Assembly: GCF_000306255.2 (NCBI RefSeq)
Contig: NZ_AKWY02000004.1
Span: 124,001 to 188,000 of the forward strand
DNA length: 64,000 bases
Direction: 5' to 3'
Source: Leptospira noguchii serovar Panama str. CZ214
GTDB taxonomy: Bacteria; Spirochaetota; Leptospiria; Leptospirales; Leptospiraceae
The position numbers and the translations under genes are program-made. The stretch's first letter is position 1, and every line of letters begins with the position of its first letter. Below are positions 35,277-45,155 of this stretch, piece by piece. The notes under the pieces are model-generated. The model made no database searches. It saw nothing but the letters and a program-made list of their open reading frames with translations, and had not been told where the DNA came from.

Positions 35277-35969
35277 ATGAATCAAAAAATATATAAAATT
35301 ATAATATTATTTTTTACAAATATTCTATTAAGCGGTTGCTTGATCTTTGGCAATAAGACTGCCAGAGCCGCAGAAAAAGCAACAACGGTAAAAGCCAACT
35401 ATCAAATCGGTTATATAGAAAACCGAGATTTTCGTTTTGATCCATTTCGTATTAAAAATTTCATAAGTTTATTAAAATTTGAAATTATTAAGAACGGGAA
35501 CGGTCTTGTAGAAGAAGAATCCGAAACCTCTAAAACAAATCCACCGACTTCTGTTACTACAAATAATCCGATGTTGCAAAATCCGGAAGCCACAACGACA
35601 CCTCCCCCGGTTGTTCCTACTACAACTGCACCGGAAACTCCCAAACCAGCGGCGGCGGCCTCAACCGAATCCAATCCGCCTAAGGATTCCAAACGAATTT
35701 TTATGGAGAATGAAATCAAGAATTTATCTTCTAAAGTAAATTTCGATTATTATCTACAAGGTTCTTTTGGAATGTCGGATAACGGAAGTATTTTAGATCG
35801 AAACTTTACAACTCTGATTTTTCTAGACGTTCACGATAAAACAGGAAAGTTAGTAAAATCCGTTTCTTATACTCAGGATTCAAAAAATTTCTCTGACGCA
35901 GACGATTTAAAACAGGCAAGTATCAGCCTAGTAGATAAAATTATAAAAAAATCCGAAGACAAAAAATAG
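35277..35969 (+). CDS. Putative lipoprotein with Pro/Thr-rich linker
   Basis: A 230-residue protein with a signal peptide and classical lipobox LSGC. An N-terminal segment (IGYIENRDFRFDPFRIKNFI) is followed by a low-complexity Thr/Pro/Ala linker at about residues 80-135. A C-terminal beta-rich part includes VNFDYYLQGSFGMSDNGSIL and FLDVHDKTGKLVKSVSY, which recalls lipoproteins of the LptE/penicillin-binding-protein-activator type without being clear. No family assigned. It lies 23 bases after the Ig-like lipoprotein gene and directly abuts the next one. Confidence 0.72.
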   Translation: MNQKIYKIIILFFTNILLSGCLIFGNKTARAAEKATTVKANYQIGYIENRDFRFDPFRIKNFISLLKFEIIKNGNGLVEEESETSKTNPPTSVTTNNPMLQNPEATTTPPPVVPTTTAPETPKPAAAASTESNPPKDSKRIFMENEIKNLSSKVNFDYYLQGSFGMSDNGSILDRNFTTLIFLDVHDKTGKLVKSVSYTQDSKNFSDADDLKQASISLVDKIIKKSEDKK

Positions 35970-36611
35970 GTGAATAAATTGAATTCTAAAAGTTTAATAT
36001 TAAAAACTAGGTTTTCATTTTTTCTTTTACTAACTATGCTCTGTTTATTCTTTTCAGATTGTGGGCCTTCCGAAAAAGAAATGGAAGTAATGTATCAAAA
36101 GGGAATTTCTCTTTTTATAGCCAACAAACGAGACGAAGCTCTCAAGGTTTTTAAAGAGTTATATAAAGAAAATAAAGATTACAAAGACGTAAAGTTTATG
36201 TTAGGTAAACTTCTGTATTATAATCGTAAGTTTCAGGACGCGGAAAAAATTTTTCAAGAAATCTCAGATAAAGACGATACCGATTACAACGCGTTAGGTT
36301 GGTTAATCAAAACTCAATTTGCCGAAACCCCTCTAAAAAATGACTTAACCGATAATCTTGAAAAATACTTATCTAAGAATTCTGAAAATATAGAAATTCT
36401 ATTTATAAGTGCCAAACTTTTAGAAGAAACCGGGAAATCGGATCAGGCAATTATAGCTTATCAAAAGATTATTTCTCAAACTCAGTTGATCGCGTTCTCT
36501 CATGCCCAATTGAAAAACATATATTCAATTGCTAAATTAGATAAAAAAGCCGCTTACCATCATCAAAAATTTTTAGATCTTACGGGACAAACGGACGTTT
36601 CGGAAAAATAA
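35970..36611 (+). CDS. TPR-repeat lipoprotein (GTG start)
   Basis: A 213-residue protein starting with GTG immediately after the previous stop (TAG-GTG). The hydrophobic leader ends LFFSDCGPSE. The Asp before Cys is unusual for a lipobox, so lipidation is likely but unproven. The rest is TPR-like helical hairpins: YQKGISLFIANKRDEALKVF, FMLGKLLYYNRKFQDAEKIF, AKLLEETGKSDQAIIAYQKI and AYHHQKFLDLTG. Expected to be a protein-protein scaffold in the periplasm for the export system encoded around it. Confidence 0.78.
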   Translation: MNKLNSKSLILKTRFSFFLLLTMLCLFFSDCGPSEKEMEVMYQKGISLFIANKRDEALKVFKELYKENKDYKDVKFMLGKLLYYNRKFQDAEKIFQEISDKDDTDYNALGWLIKTQFAETPLKNDLTDNLEKYLSKNSENIEILFISAKLLEETGKSDQAIIAYQKIISQTQLIAFSHAQLKNIYSIAKLDKKAAYHHQKFLDLTGQTDVSEK

Positions 36612-36613
36612 AA

Positions 36614-36970
36614 GTGGAATCAAATATCCTACCCATAAGAATTTCTATAAAGAATCAGGCCTCCAACCTGGCCAAACGAAGCCTAAATTTTTTGAAATTG
36701 TGGGAACTACCACGTTTTTTAACGATGATAAAAACTGGACAATGGTTTATAGATCGCCCAAAAGACATATTCTGTAGGAACTACCACTTTTTCCTAAAAA
36801 CTTATCACAACGCTAAACGATCTTTAAGATTCTGGAACAAACTCAAAATAAATCTTATCTTTCAGAACAATCACCAAACAACGATTTTATGTAAAAATTT
36901 TACCCGACAAATTGTTGTCTTTGAATTTTTAGAAACCACTCATTTGAATCCCTGGAGGATAAAAAATTGA
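36614..36970 (+). CDS. Uncertain 118-codon frame built over repeats
   Basis: An open frame fills the whole gap between the TPR lipoprotein and the adaptor gene. It starts at a GTG two bases after the previous stop and ends with TGA overlapping the next TTG start (TTGA). Two copies of the dispersed repeat (36696-36720 and 36773-36792) are read as LWELPRF and CRNYHFF. No signal peptide, family or ribosome site is visible. An uninterrupted frame of this length is notable in such AT-rich DNA, but it could be a repeat insertion tolerated because it keeps translation running through the operon. Confidence 0.3.
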   Translation: MESNILPIRISIKNQASNLAKRSLNFLKLWELPRFLTMIKTGQWFIDRPKDIFCRNYHFFLKTYHNAKRSLRFWNKLKINLIFQNNHQTTILCKNFTRQIVVFEFLETTHLNPWRIKN

Positions 36971-38460
36971 TCATTAAATTTTTAAAGTCTAAGTTCGGAA
37001 AATTTTTTTTGTTATCTATAGCAGCGTATTTTATCATTTCTCTTTTTTTAACTCGCCTCGCGAAAAATTCTCAAAGTAAAATGTTAAAAAATTCGGTTTC
37101 TATGTTAACGAAACCTCTTTCTTTTTCATTCTCCTCGCCAAATCAATCTGAAGAAATGTTTTCATCAGAAGAAGAATCACAAAATCTAATGTCCGTTTTA
37201 GCGATGAACGTAACGAAAGAATCCATTACACCTATGGTAGAAGCTTCAGGGATGATAGACTTTATAGAAAAAGTGGACGTTTATTCTAAAGTATCTGGAA
37301 GAATCGAAAAGGTTTACTTTAAAGAAGGAGAAGAAGTTTCTCAAAATCAAAAATTATTTAAAATGGAAACCTTACCTCTGGAACTTGAATTACTCAAACA
37401 AGAATCCACTCTGGAAAGTTCAAAGTCACAGGTAAAATTAGCCAAAGAAAAATATCTGAAAGCAAAAAACAACGTACTTGCTAAAATTCAGGAATACGAA
37501 AAGTCTCTTTCCGTTTTAGAAAAATCAAAACAAGAATACGAAAAAGCTAAAAACTCTTTTGTCGGTATAGAAGAAATCTATAACGCAGGAGGATTTACTA
37601 AGGAAGAATTTGAAAACGCTAAACTAAATTTAAACTCCAGAGAAACCTCCTATCAAATCGCGGAAAAGGACGTGGAAATCAGAAGTATCGGTTTAACTGA
37701 CAAAGACATATTAAGAAATAATTATAAACTTCCCCAGACAAAAGAAGAACGAACCTCAATACTTGAAGAGATCAATAGCCTAATAGAAAAAGCAGAATGG
37801 GAAGTGGCAGAAGGTGTCTATAAATCTCATGAAGCACAAGTAAATTCCACAAAAATGATGCTCAAAGAATCTTTAGTATTTTCACCTCTTACAGGAGTAA
37901 TCTCAAAACAATTCAAAACCGAAGGAGAAATTCTAAGCGGCTCTGGACCGGGACAACATGTAGTATCCGTAATTAATGTCAAACAAGTATACGCGGTTTT
38001 AAATATTCCAGAATCAGAATCCATCAACTTAAGAAAAGGAATGAAAGTTTCCTTTTTAGCGGACGTTTATAAAGGTCAACAGTTTCAAGGTACAGTTCAA
38101 TTATTAAGTCCTATGGTGGATCAAAAAAGCCACACTGTAGAAACCAAAGCCTTAGTGGATAATAAAAACAAACTTCTAAAACCAGGAATGTTTATCAGAG
38201 CAAATATTACCACTGGTCAAGAACAACCTACAATACGCATTCCAAGCAACGCAGTCGTGTTAAATGAAGACGGAACGACAGGAATTGTTTGTGTAGTTCG
38301 CAATGGAAAAAGTTATAGGAACGAAGTCAAACTGGGATCTCAGAGTGAAGGTAAGATCGTAATTTCGGAAGGTTTAATGGAAGGTGACGTTGTACTTCTT
38401 GAAAGGATATCACAACTCAGAGACGGTATGCCAGTAAACCCCTACTTCGACAAACGATGA
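36967..38460 (+). CDS. HlyD/AcrA-type periplasmic adaptor (TTG start)
   Basis: A 497-residue membrane-fusion protein. The TTG start has a strong GGAGGAT site 7 bases before it. One N-terminal membrane helix (FFLLSIAAYFIISLFL) anchors it. A biotinyl-lipoyl half-domain (VYSKVSGRIEKVYFKEGEEV) precedes a long coiled-coil hairpin at about residues 130-310, then the second lipoyl half (SLVFSPLTGVISKQF), a beta-barrel (VYAVLNIPESESINLRKGMK) and a membrane-proximal domain (RIPSNAVVLNEDGTTGIV). It bridges the RND pump and TolC-like channel. The stop overlaps the next start as ATGA. Confidence 0.9.
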   Translation: MIIKFLKSKFGKFFLLSIAAYFIISLFLTRLAKNSQSKMLKNSVSMLTKPLSFSFSSPNQSEEMFSSEEESQNLMSVLAMNVTKESITPMVEASGMIDFIEKVDVYSKVSGRIEKVYFKEGEEVSQNQKLFKMETLPLELELLKQESTLESSKSQVKLAKEKYLKAKNNVLAKIQEYEKSLSVLEKSKQEYEKAKNSFVGIEEIYNAGGFTKEEFENAKLNLNSRETSYQIAEKDVEIRSIGLTDKDILRNNYKLPQTKEERTSILEEINSLIEKAEWEVAEGVYKSHEAQVNSTKMMLKESLVFSPLTGVISKQFKTEGEILSGSGPGQHVVSVINVKQVYAVLNIPESESINLRKGMKVSFLADVYKGQQFQGTVQLLSPMVDQKSHTVETKALVDNKNKLLKPGMFIRANITTGQEQPTIRIPSNAVVLNEDGTTGIVCVVRNGKSYRNEVKLGSQSEGKIVISEGLMEGDVVLLERISQLRDGMPVNPYFDKR

Positions 38461-41400
38461 AAAGTGTAGTTCGTTTTTGTGTTTCAAAACCAATTACGGT
38501 TTTGATGACTTGGTTTGCGATTATCATTTTCGGAATCATTGGATTAAAAAATGCTAAAATAACCTTACTTCCTGAAATTGTATTTCCTAGAATTTCAGTA
38601 ATCACAGGTTATCCAAACGCTTCTCCCGAAGAGATAGAAAACCTAATAACAAAACCTCTGACCGATTCCATCGGTACCGTAGGAGGTATAGAAAAAGTAA
38701 CTTCCGAATCCTTAGAAGGAATTTCGATCATCACAGTTCAGTTTTCTTTTCATAAATCGGTGGACTTTGCAATGATAGAATTGCGAGAAAAAATCGACCT
38801 AATTAGAGATCAACTTCCTCAAGACGCTAGCAAACCAATCGCAACTAGATTTGATCCTGCACAATCAGCATTTCAAGAAATTATAATATTCCCAAAAAAT
38901 GAATCGGATTCCAAATCTCTCAAATCTTTTATAGAAGAAAATGTAAAAGTGTTTTTAGAAAGAATCGAAGGTATAGCCTATGTACAAATTTCCGGAGGAT
39001 TTGAAAAAGAAGTTAGGGTAGAAATTGATCCTGAGAGAATGACAACCTATGGAGTTTCCATACCGGAAATCCAAAAGTCAATCGTCTCTGCAAACATCAA
39101 CGTTCCTGCAGGAAGCCTTCCCGTAGGAAACAAGGACTTATTACTCAGAACTGTAGGAGAGTATAAATCCTTAGAAGACATTAAAGAAACAATCATTTCT
39201 ACTAACAACACTGGAATTCCAATACCAATCGGATCGGTCGCGTCCGTTTATAAATCTTATAGAGAAAGAACCGGCTTGGCCAGATACAATGGAAAAGATT
39301 GTATCGTTTTATATCTTTATAAAGAATCGGGTAGAAACTCAGTGGAGTTAGCCGATAAAGTCATCAAAGAATTAGAATCGATTAACACCACTTTTGCGGA
39401 CAAATTGTCTGCACAGTTGGTATACGACGAATCTGTTTTTATACGAGACTCTGTTTGGGGATTAGTTTGGTCTTTGATCTTAGGAGCGCTTTTAGCTTTT
39501 CTCATTTTAATGTTATTAATACAAAGTTTTAGAGCTCCTCTAATTTTGTTGATCATCATTCCAGCTTCTTTATTGGCTACCTTCCTTCTTTTTTATATAT
39601 TTCGTATTTCCTTAAACATGATGTCTTTAGGAGGATTGGCCTTAGGGATCGGAATGTTATTCGATACGAGCAACGTTGTATTCTCTTCTATAGAACGTAA
39701 TCTTGTAAAAAGAAAATCAGTTTTAGAGTCTTCGATCGAAGGAACCTCTGAAGTAGCAGGATCAATTTTATCGGCTACGTTAACTACGATTATCGTATTC
39801 TTACCGATTATATTTATAAAAAGTTTTATTGGAATTTTATTTTCCGAAATGGCAATTGCAATTGTCCTTTCCATTTCGATCAGTTTGTTTGCATCGGTAA
39901 CGATCATACCAACACTCTACGTACTTTTTGAAAATACAAACTTTAATTCAAAGCTGATTGATCATCCCATTTTCGTAAAATCGGCAAACTTATATCAGAG
40001 CGCATTGATAACGTATGAGAAAAAACTAATAGAATACTTAGAACGTCCTAAAAAACTTTTTTCTATTTTACTTATAGGAATCTTTTTTTCATCGATCTTT
40101 TTATTTATACTTCCGCGAGAATTTATGCCAACCGTTGATAACGGAGAATTTACGATCAATATAGAAAACGTTCCTAATAGTACCTTAAACAGTACAACTG
40201 GAATTGCAGAAGCGATCGAAAAAATCTTACTCTCCAATAAAGACATCAAAAGTGTAATTTCTAAAATCGGATCTGATAATGACGATTTTATCGCTAAGGT
40301 AAACGGAAATTCCGGAACTAACATTGCCAAAATCAGAGTGATCTTAGTTTCCAATCCAAAACATACAACGACAGAAATTATAGAAGAAGTCAGAAAAAGA
40401 ATTTCTTTTACAGAAGATATAAGAATTAACTTTGACGCAAACGGAGATATCATAGGTAAAATTTTAGATCCTAACGGTAGTCGATTGAATTTGGAGATCC
40501 ACGGAGAAGATCTAAAAACACTTTCTACGATTGGAAAAAATCTAATCGACAAACTTAAAAAAGAACAAGTAGCAACCGATTTACGAAACTCTCTCGAAAC
40601 TAAAAAAAATGAATATGTAATTGAATTCGATCCAATTAAAGCAAGCTCATTAAAACTTACCAACGACTACATTTCTCAATATGTTAAGGTAGCAAGTTAT
40701 GGCTCGAACATATCAAAAATTAAATATCAAGAAGACGATCTAAACATTCGACTTTTAATCAAAAGAGATAGTATAGATAACTTAAATAAACTTCAAAATT
40801 TAAATATCAAAACCCCAACGGGTGAATTTATAAAACTATCTCAATTGGCAAACATTCAAGAAAACACTTCAAGTAGTTCTATTAAAAGATCCGGAAACTC
40901 TAGAATCAACGTAGTTCAAGGAAATCTAAACTCTAGTAAATCAATCGATTCAATCGTTCAAAATATTAAATTACCTCTCGGATATCGTATTAAAATAGGA
41001 GGTGAATCTGAAAATATGGAAAAGTCTTTTAAAGAACTATTGTTTGCGTTCGCATTAGCTTCCATTTTAATTTATATGTTACTGAGTAGTCAGTTTCAAT
41101 CTCTCAAACTATCTGCGATTATGATTTGTACCATACCGCTTATGTTTATCGGTATTTTTCCTGCGTTATTTCTTTTTGGCAAAAGTTTTAATATTAGCGC
41201 ATTTTTAGGACTTGTATTGTTGTTAGGTGTTGTCGTAGATAACGCTTCTCTTTATTATGAATACTTAATAATTTCGTTAAACGAATCCAAAGAACTTTCT
41301 AAGGCAATTATAGAAAGTGGCAAAATTGTATTCAGACCTATTTTAATGAATAATTTGACTACAATCTTGGGTCTAATTCCAGTTGCTTTTGAATTTCAAA

Positions 41401-41537
41401 AAGGAGCAGAATTCCAATCCCCAATGGCAATCGTGGTCATTGTTGGTTTATTATCTTCCTTTTTATTTAGCTTGTTCTTATTACCTATATTATTTTTTTA
41501 TATATTAAAAAAATATAAAATTCAAATTATTAAATAG
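38457..41537 (+). CDS. RND efflux pump subunit A
   Basis: A 1,026-residue inner-membrane RND transporter of AcrB/HAE1-like size, with two repeats of six transmembrane helices and two periplasmic porter domains. It begins in typical fashion (KSVVRFCVSKPITVLMTW, ITLLPEIVFPRISV, YPNASPEEIENLITKP). In the TM4 position of the proton relay, where AcrB has two Asp, it has FDTSN (Asp403), a single acid. In the TM10 position, where AcrB has Lys940, it has VVVDNAS (Asp928-Asn929). Proton-driven activity is likely but the relay is non-standard. Substrate unknown. It is coupled to the adaptor by an ATGA overlap. Confidence 0.9.
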   Translation: MKSVVRFCVSKPITVLMTWFAIIIFGIIGLKNAKITLLPEIVFPRISVITGYPNASPEEIENLITKPLTDSIGTVGGIEKVTSESLEGISIITVQFSFHKSVDFAMIELREKIDLIRDQLPQDASKPIATRFDPAQSAFQEIIIFPKNESDSKSLKSFIEENVKVFLERIEGIAYVQISGGFEKEVRVEIDPERMTTYGVSIPEIQKSIVSANINVPAGSLPVGNKDLLLRTVGEYKSLEDIKETIISTNNTGIPIPIGSVASVYKSYRERTGLARYNGKDCIVLYLYKESGRNSVELADKVIKELESINTTFADKLSAQLVYDESVFIRDSVWGLVWSLILGALLAFLILMLLIQSFRAPLILLIIIPASLLATFLLFYIFRISLNMMSLGGLALGIGMLFDTSNVVFSSIERNLVKRKSVLESSIEGTSEVAGSILSATLTTIIVFLPIIFIKSFIGILFSEMAIAIVLSISISLFASVTIIPTLYVLFENTNFNSKLIDHPIFVKSANLYQSALITYEKKLIEYLERPKKLFSILLIGIFFSSIFLFILPREFMPTVDNGEFTINIENVPNSTLNSTTGIAEAIEKILLSNKDIKSVISKIGSDNDDFIAKVNGNSGTNIAKIRVILVSNPKHTTTEIIEEVRKRISFTEDIRINFDANGDIIGKILDPNGSRLNLEIHGEDLKTLSTIGKNLIDKLKKEQVATDLRNSLETKKNEYVIEFDPIKASSLKLTNDYISQYVKVASYGSNISKIKYQEDDLNIRLLIKRDSIDNLNKLQNLNIKTPTGEFIKLSQLANIQENTSSSSIKRSGNSRINVVQGNLNSSKSIDSIVQNIKLPLGYRIKIGGESENMEKSFKELLFAFALASILIYMLLSSQFQSLKLSAIMICTIPLMFIGIFPALFLFGKSFNISAFLGLVLLLGVVVDNASLYYEYLIISLNESKELSKAIIESGKIVFRPILMNNLTTILGLIPVAFEFQKGAEFQSPMAIVVIVGLLSSFLFSLFLLPILFFYILKKYKIQIIK

Positions 41538-41548
41538 AAACATTTATC

Positions 41549-44455
41549 GTGAACCAGAGCAAACTTCCATCAAAAATTACAATACAGATGATCGTCGGTG
41601 CAGTATTATTGTTTGGTGTTATATCTGCGTTTATGCTCAACTATTCGTTGTTTCCGGTCGTAAAGAATCCTGCTCTTTCCATAATAGTAGATTATCCCGG
41701 AACCGACGCCGAAACGGTAGAAAATACAATTACCATTCCTCTAGAAAATCAAGTCTCTACAATTGGAGGAATTTCTGAAATCAGGTCTACTTCCGAAAAA
41801 GGAAAATCACTGATCCGTTTGGATTTTGAAAACGACACAAACATAGACGTCAAAACATTGGAAATCAAAGAACGTATCGAAACCATTATCAATACGTTTC
41901 CCAAAGAAGTTAGAAAACCAAGAGTTTTAAATTTTGATCCAAATGAAATGCCCATTGCGGTTATTTCTTTAAACGCAACCGATTCTAGATCCTTAGGAGA
42001 ATTAAGAGCCTTTACAGATTCGATTATCAAAAAAGACATCGAAGGAATTAACGGAGTCAGTAAAGTGACCGTTTCTGGTGGCAAAATCAAAGAAATTTTA
42101 ATTTCTTTTGATATTAGAAAATTAAATTCCTATAATATTCGTCTCGTCGATATCAACGAAGCCATTTACTTTAACAATCGCACATCTACGATCGCCTCTG
42201 TCGAAGAAAAAGGAGGATTGTATCAAGTAAGACTCAGAGGAAAATTTTCTAAATTAGACGATTTGGTGGACCTTCCTATATCCAATCCAGAAATTGGAAA
42301 AAGTATAACCCTAGGCAACGTAGCCAATATACAAAATTCTTACAGAGACGAAGACAATACATATCGAGTAAATGGAAATCAAAATATAGGAATATACGTA
42401 TATAAAAAATATGACGCGAACATTCTAAGTATTTCTTCTGAAATAAAAAAAACAATCTCTCATCTAAGTCAAGACGGAACTAAGTTCGACTTACTTTATA
42501 ATCAAGCAGACAATATTAGAAATACTTACCTTAATCTCATTTGTATCATAATGGTTACCATTGCCATTTTGTTTTTCGCAGTAAAAAGAAAGAGAGAAAT
42601 TGATATTCCCAAATTCACCGGAACGATTTTATCGCAGTTGATATTATCTTTTCTAATAATTTCATTCATCCATTTCATTTTAAAAAAAGATTTTGATTTA
42701 CTCTGTGTATTATCCATCTATCTATCGTTTTCTATTTGGATCGTTTTTTATTTTAACTTCATTCAAAATCATACAATCAATTCAAGTGGAGAAAAAAAAA
42801 TACTTTTATTTATCGCGGCAAGTATACCCATATTGTTTCTTCCTGGAATTTTACTCAATAGTACGGTTGCCGTAAATCTGATCAGAATGGCGATCATGAC
42901 ATCAATCGGAGTCTTAAACAATTATATCGTTTACAAATACTTCTATCAAAATCTTTCTGCAAATAAATTAGATAAGTTTCCTACGATCACTACAATTCCG
43001 GAAAAATCAAAAACCCAATCGATATTGCACGAACCACAAAAAAATAAACGAGATTTAATTTTAAATTTTCTTTTGATCACGATGCCGATCGTAATGATAT
43101 TTGTACTAATACAATCTTCAAAGGAAGTTTATTTTAACGTAGAAGACGACCGAATTTACGGATACGTAGAACTACCAGCCGATTCAAACTTTGAATATAC
43201 AGACGAAATAGTTCAAAGAATAGAATCTAAGTTAGTTGCAAATCCAAATGTAAAAGACGTAATCTCACAAGTGGAACCAGGCCACGCGTTTTTAATCATC
43301 AACTATTATAAAAGTTTTTTTCCAAGTGATTCAATCATTCCATCTCTCAATCAATCAGTTGGTAAACAAAATCCTGCATTTTGTTATTTTACAAAAGAAT
43401 CTGATCTAGGTAGAATGAAAGAAATTTCTTTAGACATCGTGGGACAATCTCACTCAGATCTCAATAAATCAGTACCAAAAATAGCAAGCCTAATTACAAA
43501 TTTACCTGGAATCCACGAGGTAATTCTCAATTTTAAACAACCTCGTAATGAATTACAACTGGACTTAAATAATCGTGATCCGTTACTTCACAACTCGGAA
43601 ATTGGTTCCTTTTTAAGAACTGTGGTTCAAGGTTCGGTTATCAGTAAATACAATGAAAATAACAATGAATTGGATATCCGAGTCCGTGCTTCCAAAGAAT
43701 TTAGAGATTCTGAAAAACAGTTAAACAAGTTTTTAATTAAAAATAATTCAGGGGAATTTTCCTCAATTGGCAGTTCTTTTACCCAGAGAGAAACTCTCTC
43801 CCCGACTAAATTTTTTAGAAAAAACAAACGACCCAACCTTTCTATTTCCGTCAGAACAGACTCGTACAATCCAAACACATTACTTAAACTTGTACAAAAT
43901 CATTCCCAAATATTACTAAATAGCAACGAAAGAGTCGAATTAAATCATCGAATTGAAAAGCTATCTAAATCGAATACGAACTTTGTAGTTTATATAATCT
44001 TAACATTAGCAACTTGTTTTTTTCTTTTTGTAATTTATACAGAATCTCTCAAGACGTCTTTTGCGTATTTTTGCAGCTTATTTTTTTCTTATTGCACTTT
44101 TGCATCAATTTATTTAGTAATATTCAAAACTTATGATATAGGGTTCCACATTGGGAGTGTCGTAATTCTTATATCTCTCATACTGCATATTTTATCTAAT
44201 TCCTCTGAAATCAAAGGACAAAATATAAATTGGGATTTTTACTTTGTAGCAATCACTCTTTTTTTGCCTTTATTGATATTATCAAATCCGGAACTTAACG
44301 TATTCAAAAAGATTCTAGGGTTATTTATGATTTCTTTAGTACTATCTAGATTTTTACTGATCCATTTTAATTTCAGATTCGCAAATAGTTTCCAAAAAGT
44401 TTTATCAACAAATAACATATCCAAAATCAACGGAGGAAAAAATGTACGCCGATAA
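41549..44455 (+). CDS. RND efflux pump subunit B, degenerate relay
   Basis: A 968-residue RND-family protein starting with GTG at 41549, 11 bases after subunit A. The N-terminal porter half is well kept (YPGTDAETVENTITIPLENQ, GISEIRSTSEKGKSLIRLDF). The first transmembrane bundle is divergent: the TM4 relay position reads GVLNNYIV with Asn457-Asn458 instead of Asp-Asp. The last bundle (HIGSVVILISLILHILS) has no recognisable relay charge and is shortened. It is therefore probably not an independent proton pump but a structural partner of subunit A, comparable in principle to unequal subunits of MdtBC-type pumps. It overlaps the MORN gene by 14 bases. Confidence 0.85.
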   Translation: MNQSKLPSKITIQMIVGAVLLFGVISAFMLNYSLFPVVKNPALSIIVDYPGTDAETVENTITIPLENQVSTIGGISEIRSTSEKGKSLIRLDFENDTNIDVKTLEIKERIETIINTFPKEVRKPRVLNFDPNEMPIAVISLNATDSRSLGELRAFTDSIIKKDIEGINGVSKVTVSGGKIKEILISFDIRKLNSYNIRLVDINEAIYFNNRTSTIASVEEKGGLYQVRLRGKFSKLDDLVDLPISNPEIGKSITLGNVANIQNSYRDEDNTYRVNGNQNIGIYVYKKYDANILSISSEIKKTISHLSQDGTKFDLLYNQADNIRNTYLNLICIIMVTIAILFFAVKRKREIDIPKFTGTILSQLILSFLIISFIHFILKKDFDLLCVLSIYLSFSIWIVFYFNFIQNHTINSSGEKKILLFIAASIPILFLPGILLNSTVAVNLIRMAIMTSIGVLNNYIVYKYFYQNLSANKLDKFPTITTIPEKSKTQSILHEPQKNKRDLILNFLLITMPIVMIFVLIQSSKEVYFNVEDDRIYGYVELPADSNFEYTDEIVQRIESKLVANPNVKDVISQVEPGHAFLIINYYKSFFPSDSIIPSLNQSVGKQNPAFCYFTKESDLGRMKEISLDIVGQSHSDLNKSVPKIASLITNLPGIHEVILNFKQPRNELQLDLNNRDPLLHNSEIGSFLRTVVQGSVISKYNENNNELDIRVRASKEFRDSEKQLNKFLIKNNSGEFSSIGSSFTQRETLSPTKFFRKNKRPNLSISVRTDSYNPNTLLKLVQNHSQILLNSNERVELNHRIEKLSKSNTNFVVYIILTLATCFFLFVIYTESLKTSFAYFCSLFFSYCTFASIYLVIFKTYDIGFHIGSVVILISLILHILSNSSEIKGQNINWDFYFVAITLFLPLLILSNPELNVFKKILGLFMISLVLSRFLLIHFNFRFANSFQKVLSTNNISKINGGKNVRR

Positions 44456-45155
44456 AATATTTCGTCCAATTCTTAAACTCTTTTCTAACTTGAAAGTCCT
44501 ATTTCAAGTTATCTGGAAAACAAAAAAAGGAAAAATTTTTATTTTAACCATTTCCGCTATAGCGGTCTTTTTTATAATCACTTTCTATTTGAATATTACA
44601 AAATATAAATGTATTACTGGTGACTGTAAAAACGGCTTTGCAAAAATGCAATACCGAGGTGGCTCCTATTACGAAGGGTACGTCAAAAATTCTCATCCCG
44701 ATGGTTACGGATTGTTTCAAAATAAAGAAGGACATCTTTACAAAGGAGAATGGAAACACGGTGTTAAATATGGAAAAGGAGTCTACCGTTATCCAGATGG
44801 ATCTTCTTATTCCGGTTTTTTCTTAAATAATAGTAAACACGGCCCCGGCATATTTACTTGGAAAGACGGAACAAACCTAAACGTTAGATGGAACGAAGAC
44901 GAGCCAAACGGATCTGGAATTTTAACTTTATCCGATGGAATGCGACTAAGTGGAATTTACAAAAATGGACATATTTTTGAAGGTAACGGCGCTTTTATTT
45001 ATCCAAACGGAAACTTTTACATAGGTTCGTGGCGCTTAGGAAAAAGAGAAGGTTTCGGAATTCTCAAAGATGAACTTGGAAGGATATTATACAAAGGAAA
45101 TTGGAAAAACGATAAAGAAGTCCCAGGCGGCTTAAAAGAGGATAACAAGGAATGA
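44442..45155 (+). CDS. Membrane-anchored MORN-repeat protein
   Basis: A 237-residue protein with a basic N-terminus, one membrane helix (FILTISAIAVFFIITFYL) and about six MORN repeats covering residues 75-225: YYEGYVKNSHPDGYGLF, LYKGEWKHGVKYGKGVYRY, SYSGFFLNNSKHGPGIFTW, LSGIYKNGHIFEGNGAFIY and FYIGSWRLGKREGFGIL. MORN repeats form extended beta-hairpin rods used in membrane or protein binding. The topology suggests the repeats face the periplasm. It overlaps subunit B upstream (14 bases) and the next gene (ATGA), so it is part of the export operon. Its exact role there is unknown. Confidence 0.85.
   Translation: MYADKIFRPILKLFSNLKVLFQVIWKTKKGKIFILTISAIAVFFIITFYLNITKYKCITGDCKNGFAKMQYRGGSYYEGYVKNSHPDGYGLFQNKEGHLYKGEWKHGVKYGKGVYRYPDGSSYSGFFLNNSKHGPGIFTWKDGTNLNVRWNEDEPNGSGILTLSDGMRLSGIYKNGHIFEGNGAFIYPNGNFYIGSWRLGKREGFGILKDELGRILYKGNWKNDKEVPGGLKEDNKE

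Noticed and set aside
39995..40663. 222-codon minus-strand frame
   Set aside because: Complement of RND subunit A, a frequent artefact of codon bias.
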